From Burkholderiaceae bacterium (GTDB taxonomy: Bacteria > Pseudomonadota > Gammaproteobacteria > Burkholderiales > Burkholderiaceae_E), in the NCBI GenBank assembly GCA_024637155.1, contig JAGXFR010000038.1, positions 1 through 55,912 of the forward strand: 55,912 nt of DNA, read 5' to 3'. Shown here one piece after another: positions 17,803-25,623 of this stretch (position 1 is its first letter; each line of letters begins with the position of its first letter). The notes under the pieces were generated by a model that made no database searches, was not told the DNA's origin, and saw only the letters and a list, made by a program, of their open reading frames with translations. The position numbers and the translations under genes were made by a program.

Positions 17803-18000
17803 TCAGCCCGCCGCCACCTCGTAGCCTTCCTCGACGATCGCGGCAACGAGCGCGTCGCGCTGCGCGCTTGATTCGACGTCCACCCGTCCGGAAGCCAGGT
17901 CGATCTTCACCTGCGCATTGCCGTCGACCGCGCCGATCGCCTTCTCGACCGCGCGCACGCAATGCTGGCACGTCATTCCCTTCACCTGCATGCTGATCAT
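17803..18000 (-). CDS. copZ: Copper chaperone, heavy-metal-associated domain protein CopZ
   Basis: 65 residues consisting of a single HMA domain. The metal site is GMTCQHC near the N-terminus (Cys11 and Cys14), with the usual beta-alpha-beta spacing and a C-terminal IVEEGYEV strand. It would carry Cu(I) to the divergently encoded CopA. The ATG at 18000 is used because it gives the canonical length; the in-frame extension upstream belongs to the intergenic region. Confidence 0.93.
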   Translation of the reverse strand: MISMQVKGMTCQHCVRAVEKAIGAVDGNAQVKIDLASGRVDVESSAQRDALVAAIVEEGYEVAAG

Positions 18001-18109
18001 ACAAACACCCCCTGATAGTCGGTATGCGAAGTATGCACCTACGCACAGTCCGGATCGAGCCGGCGCGATGGAGTAACCTCGTAACGTTTTGGTGCAATGG
18101 GAGGGAGCG

Positions 18110-20395
18110 ATGGACATGGCCACGCTGGCGGGTTCCCCGCCGCGAGGGATCGCGGAGGAGCAGGGGGCGCATTTCGAGATCGATGTGGGCGGGATGACCT
18201 GCGCGTCGTGCTCGAATCGCGTCGAGCGCGCGCTGCGCAAGGTGCCCGGCGTCGCCGAATCGTCGGTCAACCTCGCCACCGAAGTCGCGTCGGTGCGCGT
18301 CGTCGCGAATTCCCCGACCGGACTCGAAGACATCATTGGCGCGATCGTGGCCGCGGGCTACGATGCACGCGAACGCCAGCACCCGGACGAGCCGACGCAG
18401 GCCGACGCGGAGGATGACGGGCCGCGCATGCCCACCTGGGTGCCGGTCGCGATCGCGGCGCTGCTCTCGCTGCCGCTCGCGGCGCCGATGGTGCTGGGCC
18501 CGCTCGGCGTCGACGTGAGTCTGCCGGCGTTCTGGCAATGGGTGCTCGCCACGCCGGTGCAGTTCGTGCTCGGCGCGCGCTTCTACATCGCCGGGTGGCG
18601 CGCGCTCAAGGCGCGCGCGGGCAACATGGACCAGCTCGTCGCGCTCGGCACCAGCGCCGCCTACGGCCTGAGCATCTATCAGTGGCTCTTCGCCGGCGCG
18701 GGCCACGGCGTGCACCTCTACTTCGAGGCCTCGGCGGTGATCATCACGCTGGTGATGCTGGGCAAGTGGCTGGAAGCGCGCGCGAAGCACAAGACGGTCG
18801 CCGCCATCCGGGCGCTGCAGGCGCTGCGTCCGGGTGTCGCCACCGTGCTGCGCGAGGGGCGCGAGCAGACGGTCGCAGTGGGCAAGGTCGTTGTCGGTGA
18901 CGTCGTCGTGGTGCGTCCGGGCGAGCGCATCCCGACGGATGGCCGAATCCGCGACGGGTTCACCCACGTCGACGAGTCCCTGCTTACGGGCGAGAGCGAC
19001 CCGGTGCCCCGGCAACCGGGCGATCCGGTCACGGGCGGGGCCGTCAACGGAGAGGGCCGGATCGAAGTCGAGGTCGGCGCGGTCGGCTCCGAGACCGTGC
19101 TGGCGCGCATCATCCGGCTCGTCGAGGACGCCCAGGCGAAGAAGGCGCCGATCCAGCGCCTGGTCGATCGGGTCAGCGGGGTGTTCGTGCCCGTGGTCGT
19201 GGTCGCCGCCCTCGCCACGCTGCTGGGCTGGGGCCTCGCGCAGGGCGACTGGACGGTGGCCACGCTCAACGCCGTGGCCGTGTTGGTGATCGCCTGCCCG
19301 TGCGCGCTCGGGCTCGCCACGCCGACCGCGATCATGGCGGGGACCGGGGTCGCGGCGCGTCACGGAATCCTGATTAAGGACGCCGAAGCGCTCGAACTGG
19401 CGCACCGCATCGGCGTCGTCGCATTCGACAAGACCGGCACGCTCACGGTCGGTCGTCCGGGGCTGGTCGCCGTCGAGGTCATTGCCGGTGTGGAGGTGGA
19501 GCGGATGGTCGCGGCGGTGGCTGCGATCCAGGAGGGAAGCGAGCACCCGCTGGCGAAAGCGGTGACCGAGTACGCCGCGGAGCGGGAACTGGCTCTGCCT
19601 CAGGTCACCGGCGTGCAGGCCGTGAGCGGACGCGGCGTGGTCGGCGTGGTGGAGGCCGAATCGCTGGCGATCGGGAACGCCGTGCTGATGCAGGAGCAAG
19701 GCGTCGAGATCGGGCCCCTGTCGGCGGCGGCCGAATCGCTGGAGTCGGCCGGCCGAACGGTGTCCTTTGTCGCGGTGTTCGGCGAGAAACCCCAGTTGAT
19801 CGGATTGCTCGCCTTCGGCGACGAACTCAAGCCGGGCGCTGCCCACGCGGTGAGTTCGATCCGCGCGCAGGGCGTGCACACCGTGCTCCTCACGGGGGAC
19901 AACGCCGGCGCCGCACAGCGCGTCGGCGCGGCGCTCGGGATCGACGAGATTCGCTCACGGGTGCTGCCCGAGATGAAGGCCGCGGCCATCGACACCCTGC
20001 GCGTCGGGGGCAAGGTGGTCGCGATGGTCGGAGACGGGATCAACGACGCCCCGGCGCTGGCTTCCGCGGACGTCGGCATCGCGATGTCGACCGGCACCGA
20101 TGTGGCGATGCATACTGCCGGAATCACGTTGATGCGCGGCGACCCGGCGCTCGTGGGCGACGCGATTTCGATCTCCCGCAGAACCTACGGGAAGATTCGC
20201 CAGAACCTGTTCTGGGCCTTCATCTACAACGTGGTCGGAATTCCGCTGGCGGCAGCCGGGCTGCTCAACCCGGTGGTGGCGGGTGCGGCGATGGCGATGT
20301 CGAGCTTCAGCGTGGTCAGCAACGCGCTGCTGCTGCGGCGCTGGAAACCGGCGCCACGCGAGGGCGTTGCCCCGCAGGGCCGGGGGGGAAGTTGA
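18110..20395 (+). CDS. copA: Cu(I)-exporting P1B-type ATPase
   Basis: 761 residues. One N-terminal HMA domain (GMTCASC, Cys31 and Cys34), then two helices plus six core helices. The membrane CPC metal site is C396-P-C398 ([12 protein letters not shown]), the phosphorylation motif DKTGTLT starts at Asp440, and the hinge [11 protein letters not shown] is present. The HP motif of the nucleotide domain (SEHPLAKAV) is also seen. It pumps Cu(I) (or Ag(I)) out of the cytoplasm. The ATG at 18110 follows GGGAGGGA; a TTG seven codons upstream is less likely. Divergent from copZ, with which it shares a ~110-bp control region; I could not recognise a CueR or CsoR operator there. Confidence 0.94.
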   Translation: MDMATLAGSPPRGIAEEQGAHFEIDVGGMTCASCSNRVERALRKVPGVAESSVNLATEVASVRVVANSPTGLEDIIGAIVAAGYDARERQHPDEPTQADAEDDGPRMPTWVPVAIAALLSLPLAAPMVLGPLGVDVSLPAFWQWVLATPVQFVLGARFYIAGWRALKARAGNMDQLVALGTSAAYGLSIYQWLFAGAGHGVHLYFEASAVIITLVMLGKWLEARAKHKTVAAIRALQALRPGVATVLREGREQTVAVGKVVVGDVVVVRPGERIPTDGRIRDGFTHVDESLLTGESDPVPRQPGDPVTGGAVNGEGRIEVEVGAVGSETVLARIIRLVEDAQAKKAPIQRLVDRVSGVFVPVVVVAALATLLGWGLAQGDWTVATLNAVAVLVIACPCALGLATPTAIMAGTGVAARHGILIKDAEALELAHRIGVVAFDKTGTLTVGRPGLVAVEVIAGVEVERMVAAVAAIQEGSEHPLAKAVTEYAAERELALPQVTGVQAVSGRGVVGVVEAESLAIGNAVLMQEQGVEIGPLSAAAESLESAGRTVSFVAVFGEKPQLIGLLAFGDELKPGAAHAVSSIRAQGVHTVLLTGDNAGAAQRVGAALGIDEIRSRVLPEMKAAAIDTLRVGGKVVAMVGDGINDAPALASADVGIAMSTGTDVAMHTAGITLMRGDPALVGDAISISRRTYGKIRQNLFWAFIYNVVGIPLAAAGLLNPVVAGAAMAMSSFSVVSNALLLRRWKPAPREGVAPQGRGGS

Positions 20396-20487
20396 AGGCG
20401 GCCGTCACACTCTGTTGCACTTGATACGCGATGCGCGTGGTCCCCGCGGCGGTTTTGCGCGTTAATGGGACAAGGAGGCTACTTGCC

Positions 20488-21720
20488 ATGAAAACCCTTT
20501 CTCACCGAAGCTTCGGCGCCGTGCTGGCGCTGTTCGCCTGCGCACTGATCGCTTTCGCGCCGGTGGGCGCGTCGGCTCAGCAGCAACGCGCCTATTCGCA
20601 GGCCGAACTCGACCGGCTGCTCGCGCCGATCGCGCTCTACCCGGACAACCTGCTCTCGCAGATTCTGATGGCGGCAACGTATCCGGAGGATGTGGTGGAA
20701 GCGGCCCGCTGGTCGCGGGCGCATCCGGGCCTGCAGGGCGACGATGCCGTACGCCAGGTCGGCTACCCGGACTGGGACCCCAGCGTTCGTTCGCTGGTCG
20801 CCTTTCCGCATCTCCTCATCCGGATGGACGATGAGTTCGCCTGGACGCGCCAGCTCGGCGACGCCTTCCTGGTGCAGGAACAGCAGGTGATGGACACGAT
20901 CCAGCATCTGCGCCGCCGCGCCTACGCGGCGGGCTCGCTGAGGCCGGACGATCGGCTGCGCGTCTACGAGGATCGCAACGCCATCGCGATTGAACTGGCG
21001 GATCCGCGCGTCGTCTACGTCCCCTACTATGACCCGTGGGTGGTCTACGGCTCCTGGTGGTGGCCCGCATATCCGCCCGTGACCTGGGCCCCATGGCCGG
21101 GTTGGGTGGCACGCCCCGCTCCGCGCCCCGGGGTCAGCGTGAGCTTCTGGTGGGGGCCGGCGGTCCGCGTTTCAACGGGATTCTTCTTCGGCGCACCCGA
21201 CTGGCACGATCGCCACGTCCGTGTGTCGCCCACGCCCAACTACTACTATCGCCCGCCGGTCGTAGTGACCAGGCCGCCGGTGTACGGCCGCGCGGTGGTT
21301 CCCGAGCGGGAGCCGCAGCGCTGGCAGCACGACTCAAGGCGCCGTCACGGCGGCGTGGTTCGACCCGCAGAGGTGCAACGCGCCCAGCCGTCCATCCGGA
21401 TGGCGCCGGGAGCCCCGGCGCGCGATCCGCGCCAGGAACGCCGCTACGAGCGCCGAGACGATCGCCGCGATGATCGCCAGAACCAACGCCGGGGAGAGCG
21501 CAGTGATGTTCGCGACGGTGACCGCCGGGCCGATCAGCGAACGCCCGTTCCCGTCAACGGCAGGACGGATTCCCACGCCACGCCTCGGGTCAACAATCGG
21601 GGCGATGCACGCGCCAATCCTCCCGGACCGACCAGTTCCGAGCCGCGCGTCGCGGGTCCGGCCGTGAGCGGGGACCGGGATCCGGAAGAGCTGCGGCGGA
21701 TGGGCGGCAGTCGGCCCTGA
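20488..21720 (+). CDS. Exported DUF3300-family protein
   Basis: 410 residues from the ATG at 20488, with the ribosome site AAGGAGG. A signal peptide (LALFACALIAFAPVGASA) is followed by the conserved DUF3300 core (about 35-195): LLAPIALYPDNLLSQILMAATYPEDVV, then PDWDPSVRSLVAFPHLL and VVYVPYYDPWVVYG. A Trp/Pro-rich segment (about 195-285) leads to an Arg/Asp-rich low-complexity tail (about 310-410), probably disordered. The function of the family is unknown; it is predicted periplasmic or surface-associated. Confidence 0.88.
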   Translation: MKTLSHRSFGAVLALFACALIAFAPVGASAQQQRAYSQAELDRLLAPIALYPDNLLSQILMAATYPEDVVEAARWSRAHPGLQGDDAVRQVGYPDWDPSVRSLVAFPHLLIRMDDEFAWTRQLGDAFLVQEQQVMDTIQHLRRRAYAAGSLRPDDRLRVYEDRNAIAIELADPRVVYVPYYDPWVVYGSWWWPAYPPVTWAPWPGWVARPAPRPGVSVSFWWGPAVRVSTGFFFGAPDWHDRHVRVSPTPNYYYRPPVVVTRPPVYGRAVVPEREPQRWQHDSRRRHGGVVRPAEVQRAQPSIRMAPGAPARDPRQERRYERRDDRRDDRQNQRRGERSDVRDGDRRADQRTPVPVNGRTDSHATPRVNNRGDARANPPGPTSSEPRVAGPAVSGDRDPEELRRMGGSRP

Positions 21721-21735
21721 GGCGAGATCTCCGCA

Positions 21736-21780
21736 GCGGGGTGCGGTTATTGCGTTTTCTGCACAATAGCCGCACCCCGC
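21736..21780 (+). terminator. Strong hairpin terminator after the DUF3300 gene
   Basis: A 17-base arm (21736-21752) pairs with 21764-21780, with only a G-T wobble, around an 11-base loop. It starts 15 bases after the stop and is followed by CGTTTTCGG. The stem is strong; the T-tract is short. Confidence 0.7.
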
Positions 21781-21827
21781 CGTTTTCGGTGCGGGCATAA
21801 CGACCGAACCGACCGGGTGCGACGCAG

Positions 21828-22244
21828 GTGCCAGACCGCCACATCGAATTCACCACCGACAAGCGCTTTGTCCGACGCCGGACCGAGGTGAAGACCATTG
21901 AGGCGATGGTGCACATGTACTGCGGACACCATCATGGCCCGCAGGCGCCGTGCACGGAATGCGCCGAACTGCTTGCCTACGCGCAGCGCCGTCTGGAGCG
22001 CTGCGTCTTCGGGGATGCGAAACCCGCCTGCGCCAAGTGCGTCGTCCACTGCTACAACGCCGCGATGCGTGAGCGGGTGCGCGTGGTGATGCGCTGGGCC
22101 GGACCGCGGATGCTCGCGCGCCACCCGGTGCTCGCCGTACGGCACCTGTTGGCCGAGCGCCGACCGATTCCGCGCATGCCGGTGAAACGCAAGCGCGCTT
22201 CCGAGCCGCCGAAGCCGCCGAAGCCGCCGAAGCCGCTCGATTAG
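21828..22244 (+). CDS. Nitrous-oxide-stimulated-promoter (YgbA) family protein
   Basis: 138 residues. It matches the YgbA family: a helix RRRTEVKTIEAMVHMYCGHHH, then CTECAELLAYAQRRLERCVFG, then KPACAKCVVHCY, then VMRWAGPRMLARHPVLAVRHLL. Seven cysteines and the HHH cluster suggest metal binding. E. coli YgbA is known for NO-responsive expression; the molecular role is still poorly defined. The C-terminus ends in a PPK tandem repeat. The stop codon overlaps the convergent neighbour's stop. Confidence 0.88.
   Translation: MPDRHIEFTTDKRFVRRRTEVKTIEAMVHMYCGHHHGPQAPCTECAELLAYAQRRLERCVFGDAKPACAKCVVHCYNAAMRERVRVVMRWAGPRMLARHPVLAVRHLLAERRPIPRMPVKRKRASEPPKPPKPPKPLD
22206..22235 (+). repeat. 9-bp tandem repeat encoding Pro-Pro-Lys
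   Basis: Three perfect CCGCCGAAG units plus a partial fourth at the 3' end of the ygbA-like gene encode PPKPPKPPKP. In-frame copy-number change would alter only tail length. Confidence 0.85.
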
Positions 22245-22573
22245 CGCGGGTAGCGCTCCCGCATCGCGCGCGCGTTCAGCAGCAGGCCCGCGATCACCGT
22301 GAACAACGCGACGCCGCCCAGGATGAGGACGGCCGTGGTCCACGGTCGGCCCATGCTTTCGCGCACCTCGACGATCCGCAGAGCGGTGTCCACCCATCGC
22401 CATGCCGCCAGGTAGGCGAAGATCTGCAGCACGATCAGGCTGGCGCGATGCCGCCACAGGAAGAGCAGCGGCACCGCGGCGCACAGCACCACCAGCGCGA
22501 TGTTGGCGGCACGCAGGAAATGCGCGCCGATCAGCAGTGCCGCGACGACGAACAGGCTGACGCGCACGATCAT
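22241..22573 (-). CDS. Small integral membrane protein
   Basis: 110 residues with three or four predicted membrane helices (about 3-25, 26-42, 45-62, 82-102). The ATG at 22573 puts the first helix at the N-terminus. I do not recognise the family. It sits 38 bases downstream of the class V aminotransferase gene on the same strand and could share its transcript. Its stop overlaps the stop of the convergent ygbA-like gene. Confidence 0.65.
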   Translation of the reverse strand: MIVRVSLFVVAALLIGAHFLRAANIALVVLCAAVPLLFLWRHRASLIVLQIFAYLAAWRWVDTALRIVEVRESMGRPWTTAVLILGGVALFTVIAGLLLNARAMRERYPR

Positions 22574-22611
22574 GGGCGAATTCGCTTGATTGAGGACGTT
22601 GCCGGATTTCC

Positions 22612-23739
22612 TCAGTCCAGCCGCTGCAGAGCCTCCTCGAAGGTGCGGACCGTGCGATCGACATTGCGCAATTTGTCCAGCCCGAAGAGCCCAATCCGGA
22701 AACTGCGGAAGTCGGCGGGTTCGTCGCATTGCAACGGCACGCCGGCGGCGATCTGCAGCCCCAGGTCACGGAATTTCTTGCCGGACTGGATATCCGCGTC
22801 GGTGGTGTAGCTGACCACCACGCCCGGCGCCTGGAAGCCTGGCGCAGCGACGCTCGGGAAGCCCTTGGCGACCAGCGCGGCGCGCACGCGATCGCCCAGT
22901 TCCTGCTGTGCGGAGCGCAGCTTTTCGAAGCCGATGCTGCGCGCTTCCTGCATCACGTCGCGCAGGGCGGTGAGCGCGTCGGTGGGCGGCGTTGCGTGAT
23001 AGGAGTGCCCGCCACCCTCGTAGATTTCCATGATCTGCAACCACTTGCGCAGGTCGCACGAGTAGCTGCTGCTCGTGGTGGCATCGATGCGCTCGCGCGC
23101 CAGCGCGCTCAGCGTCACCAGCGCGCACGAGGGCGGACCGCTCCAGCCCTTCTGCGGCGCGGTCACCAGCACATCCACCCCGGTTTCCACCATGTCGACC
23201 CAGATCGCGCCCGAGGCGACGCAGTCGAGCACCAGCATGCCGCCGACCGCGTGCACCGCGTCGGCCACCGCGCGCAGGTAGGCGTGGGGCAGGATCATCC
23301 CGGAGGAGGTGTCGACGTGCGGAGCGAAGACCAGGTCCGGCCGCTTCGCCTGGATCGCCGCGACCACCTCTTCGAGCGGGGGCGGGGCAAAGGGCGCCTG
23401 CTTGTCGTCGCTGATGCGGCGCGCCTTGATCACCGTGGATTCCGCGGGGATCTGCCCCATCTCGAAGATCTGGGTCCAGCGGAAGCTGAAAAAGCCGTTG
23501 CGGATCACCATGACCTTCTTGTCGGTGGCGAACTGCCGGGCGATCGCCTCCATCCCGAAGGTGCCGCTGCCGGGCACCACGACCGCCGAGCGCGCGTTGT
23601 ACACCTCCTTGAGGATCGCGGAGACGTCCTTCATCACGCCCTGGAAGCGCTGGGACATGTGATTGAGGGAACGGTCGGTGTAGACCACCGAGTATTCGAG
23701 GAGACCGTCGGGATCGACGTTGGGAAGCAGGGCAGGCAT
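22612..23739 (-). CDS. Class V aminotransferase (serine-glyoxylate / alanine-glyoxylate type)
   Basis: 375 residues from the ATG at 23739. A fold type I PLP enzyme: the cofactor-binding segment PGSGTFGMEAIARQF near residue 55, LVLDCVASGAIWVDM with the Asp that pairs with the pyridine nitrogen, and the Schiff-base lysine in TAPQKGWSGPP. This pattern matches the serine/alanine-glyoxylate aminotransferase group. The donor and acceptor cannot be settled; glyoxylate from the D-threonine-aldolase-type enzyme in this window would be one possible partner. An upstream in-frame extension is not used, since it lacks the family sequence. Confidence 0.88.
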   Translation of the reverse strand: MPALLPNVDPDGLLEYSVVYTDRSLNHMSQRFQGVMKDVSAILKEVYNARSAVVVPGSGTFGMEAIARQFATDKKVMVIRNGFFSFRWTQIFEMGQIPAESTVIKARRISDDKQAPFAPPPLEEVVAAIQAKRPDLVFAPHVDTSSGMILPHAYLRAVADAVHAVGGMLVLDCVASGAIWVDMVETGVDVLVTAPQKGWSGPPSCALVTLSALARERIDATTSSSYSCDLRKWLQIMEIYEGGGHSYHATPPTDALTALRDVMQEARSIGFEKLRSAQQELGDRVRAALVAKGFPSVAAPGFQAPGVVVSYTTDADIQSGKKFRDLGLQIAAGVPLQCDEPADFRSFRIGLFGLDKLRNVDRTVRTFEEALQRLD

Positions 23740-23893
23740 TGAGGACTCCGGTTGGGTTGGGTCGCCATCGCGGGCGAACGATTTGGGATCATGCCGCAAC
23801 AGGTGAATCGTAAATCGTTGCGGCTTTCCGTGCTTGGGGTCCCCGGGATCCCCGCTACACTTGCCTCCTTGCGCAGACGCACGGAACGGACCG

Positions 23894-24454
23894 ATGACAC
23901 CGCAGCAAAGCCTTGCCCAGTGGGATGAGCAACTTGCGCAGGTGCGCAGTCGAATGCAGGCGCGCGGCGCGCGGCCCGGGGTGATCCCCCTCGAGGCCGT
24001 CGCCGCGATGGATGGTCTCGCGGTGATGCGCGCCATCCTGGCGGGGGAACTCCCGTTCGCGCATATCGCCGACACGCTCGATTACGCGCTCGTCGAGGTG
24101 GACCGGGGCCGGGCCGTCTTCTTGGGTGCGCCGCAACTGCGCCACTACAACCCGATGGGCAGCGTGCATGGCGGCTGGTACGCGACCCTGCTGGATTCGG
24201 CGCTCGGTTGCGCGGTGCACACGATGATGCCGGCCGGCCGTGCCTATACGACCGCTGAATTGAGCGTGAACATCGTGCGCGCAGCGAGCGCGAAAACCGG
24301 CCCGCTGCGCACGACCGGTACGGTGATCCACTGCGGCAGTCGCCTGGCCACGGCCGAAGGCCGCATCGAGGGACCTGATGGACGGCTCTACGCGCACGCG
24401 ACGACCACGTGCCTGGTCTTCGAAACGCAGCCCCCTGCAGCGCCTGCCGGCTAG
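23894..24454 (+). CDS. PaaI-family hotdog-fold thioesterase
   Basis: 186 residues from the ATG at 23894. The hotdog-fold signature HYNPMGSVHGGWYATLLDSALGCAVH (the conserved HGG) and the strand TAELSVNIVRAA identify the PaaI/YbgC-like acyl-CoA thioesterase group. An N-terminal helix of ~50 residues precedes the fold. It would hydrolyse an acyl- or aryl-acyl-CoA. Divergent from the aminotransferase. Confidence 0.85.
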   Translation: MTPQQSLAQWDEQLAQVRSRMQARGARPGVIPLEAVAAMDGLAVMRAILAGELPFAHIADTLDYALVEVDRGRAVFLGAPQLRHYNPMGSVHGGWYATLLDSALGCAVHTMMPAGRAYTTAELSVNIVRAASAKTGPLRTTGTVIHCGSRLATAEGRIEGPDGRLYAHATTTCLVFETQPPAAPAG

Positions 24455-24574
24455 GCGCGCCGCACATCGCCGGTGATGCTTCCCGGCCGCCCCTGAGCCG
24501 GCAATAGGCCTGCCGCCGAACATGGTTGCGGGCGCTTCGGACCCGTTTCGAGGTAACCTGTAGGGTCTTTCTTT

Positions 24575-24657
24575 ACGCAAGCCCGGTCCGCCGGGCGTTC
24601 TGCGTAGTGGGCGATCGCCGCGATCGCCCTTGCGCTGCGTGCGTCCCGGCGCAGCGC
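24575..24657 (+). promoter_or_regulatory. Structured leader of the amine/amide cluster (three consecutive hairpins)
   Basis: Three back-to-back inverted repeats lie in the leader before the 24683 gene. H1: ACGCA plus GCCCGG (24575-24586) pairs with CCGGGC and TGCGT (24591-24605). H2: a 21-bp near-perfect palindrome with 10-bp arms (24609-24629). H3: GCGCTGCG (24632-24639) pairs with CGCAGCGC (24650-24657). The ribosome site AGGAG at 24674 follows, in unpaired A-rich sequence. The arrangement resembles a cis-regulatory RNA; it matches none of the ykkC/guanidine riboswitch consensuses I can recall. Confidence 0.45.
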
Positions 24658-24682
24658 CGTCAAGCTCAAAAACAGGAGTTTC

Positions 24683-25567
24683 ATGTCCCCCTACGTCATC
24701 GCCGGCATCCAGATGCCCGTCTCCAGCGAGTACCCCAACATCGAAGCAATGGGCAAGCGCCTGATGCAGCTGATGCACCGCTTCCCCTTTGTGCAGATGG
24801 TGGTGTTCAGCGAGTTGTGCGCCTTCGGCCCGTTGCCGCACCATGCGCAACCGCTGCCCGGACCGGCCGAGAAGGCCTTCTGCGAGATGGCCGCACATTA
24901 CAAGGTGTGGCTCATTCCCGGGTCGCTGATGGAGAGCGCCGACGGCAAGCTCTACAACACCTCGCCGGTGATCGATCCGAGCGGCACCGTGATCGCCCGT
25001 TATCGCAAGATGTTTCCGTTCATGCCCTACGAGTACGACACGGCTCCGGGCAGCGAATTCGTCGTGTTCGACGTGCCTGGCGCAGGGCGCTTCGGCCTGA
25101 GCATCTGCTACGACATGTGGATTCCCGAAACCACGCGCCAGCTCGCCGCCATGGGCGCGGAAGTGATCCTGCACCCGTCGCTCAGCGACACCCTGGACCG
25201 GGGCGCCGAGATCATCCTGTCGCGTGCCTCGGCGATTACGAACCAGTGTTACTTCTTCGACATCAATGGACTCGGGGACGGCGGCGTCGGACGCTCGGTG
25301 ATCGTGGACCCCATTGGCGCCGTTCTGCACCAGGCGGCAGGCGGACCGGAGATGATGCCGATTGAGATCGACTTCGATCAGGTGCGCCGCCAGCGCGTGC
25401 GCGGCTTGCGCGTGCTCGGTCAGCCGCTGAAGAGTTTCCGGGATCGCCCGGTGGAATTTCCCGTCTATCAGCGCGAGCCCGGCACGGTCGCGTATCTGGA
25501 TGGACTGGGTGCGCTGGTGAAGCCCGGGCGCGACGCGGAGGCGCCCCTCGCCGGCGGCGGACAGTGA
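24683..25567 (+). CDS. Carbon-nitrogen hydrolase (nitrilase superfamily amidase)
   Basis: 294 residues. The nitrilase-superfamily triad is complete: Glu44 (FSELCAFG), Lys109 (RYRKMFPF) and Cys142 (SICYDMWIPE). The fold has normal length, so this is an amidase, carbamoylase or guanidine/amide hydrolase rather than a true nitrilase, acting in the cytoplasm. N-carbamoylputrescine amidase is a member of the superfamily, which is suggestive given the decarboxylase downstream, but the specificity is unknown. First gene of a five-gene co-directional set; the next gene starts 56 bases on. A structured leader precedes it. Confidence 0.9.
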   Translation: MSPYVIAGIQMPVSSEYPNIEAMGKRLMQLMHRFPFVQMVVFSELCAFGPLPHHAQPLPGPAEKAFCEMAAHYKVWLIPGSLMESADGKLYNTSPVIDPSGTVIARYRKMFPFMPYEYDTAPGSEFVVFDVPGAGRFGLSICYDMWIPETTRQLAAMGAEVILHPSLSDTLDRGAEIILSRASAITNQCYFFDINGLGDGGVGRSVIVDPIGAVLHQAAGGPEMMPIEIDFDQVRRQRVRGLRVLGQPLKSFRDRPVEFPVYQREPGTVAYLDGLGALVKPGRDAEAPLAGGGQ

Positions 25568-25623
25568 GCCCAGACTAACCGAGCGACCCCCGGGGGGCGT
25601 CGCGCAACGAGGATTCGGAATCC

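Noticed and set aside
18001..18109. CueR or CsoR operator between copZ and copA
   Set aside because: No inverted repeat of the known consensus could be found; copper control is likely but the site is not readable here.
24561..24657. ykkC/guanidine riboswitch before the amine cluster
   Set aside because: A GTAGGGT and CCCGG segment recalled the motif, but the conserved core elements and the ACGR loops of the mini-ykkC type are missing.
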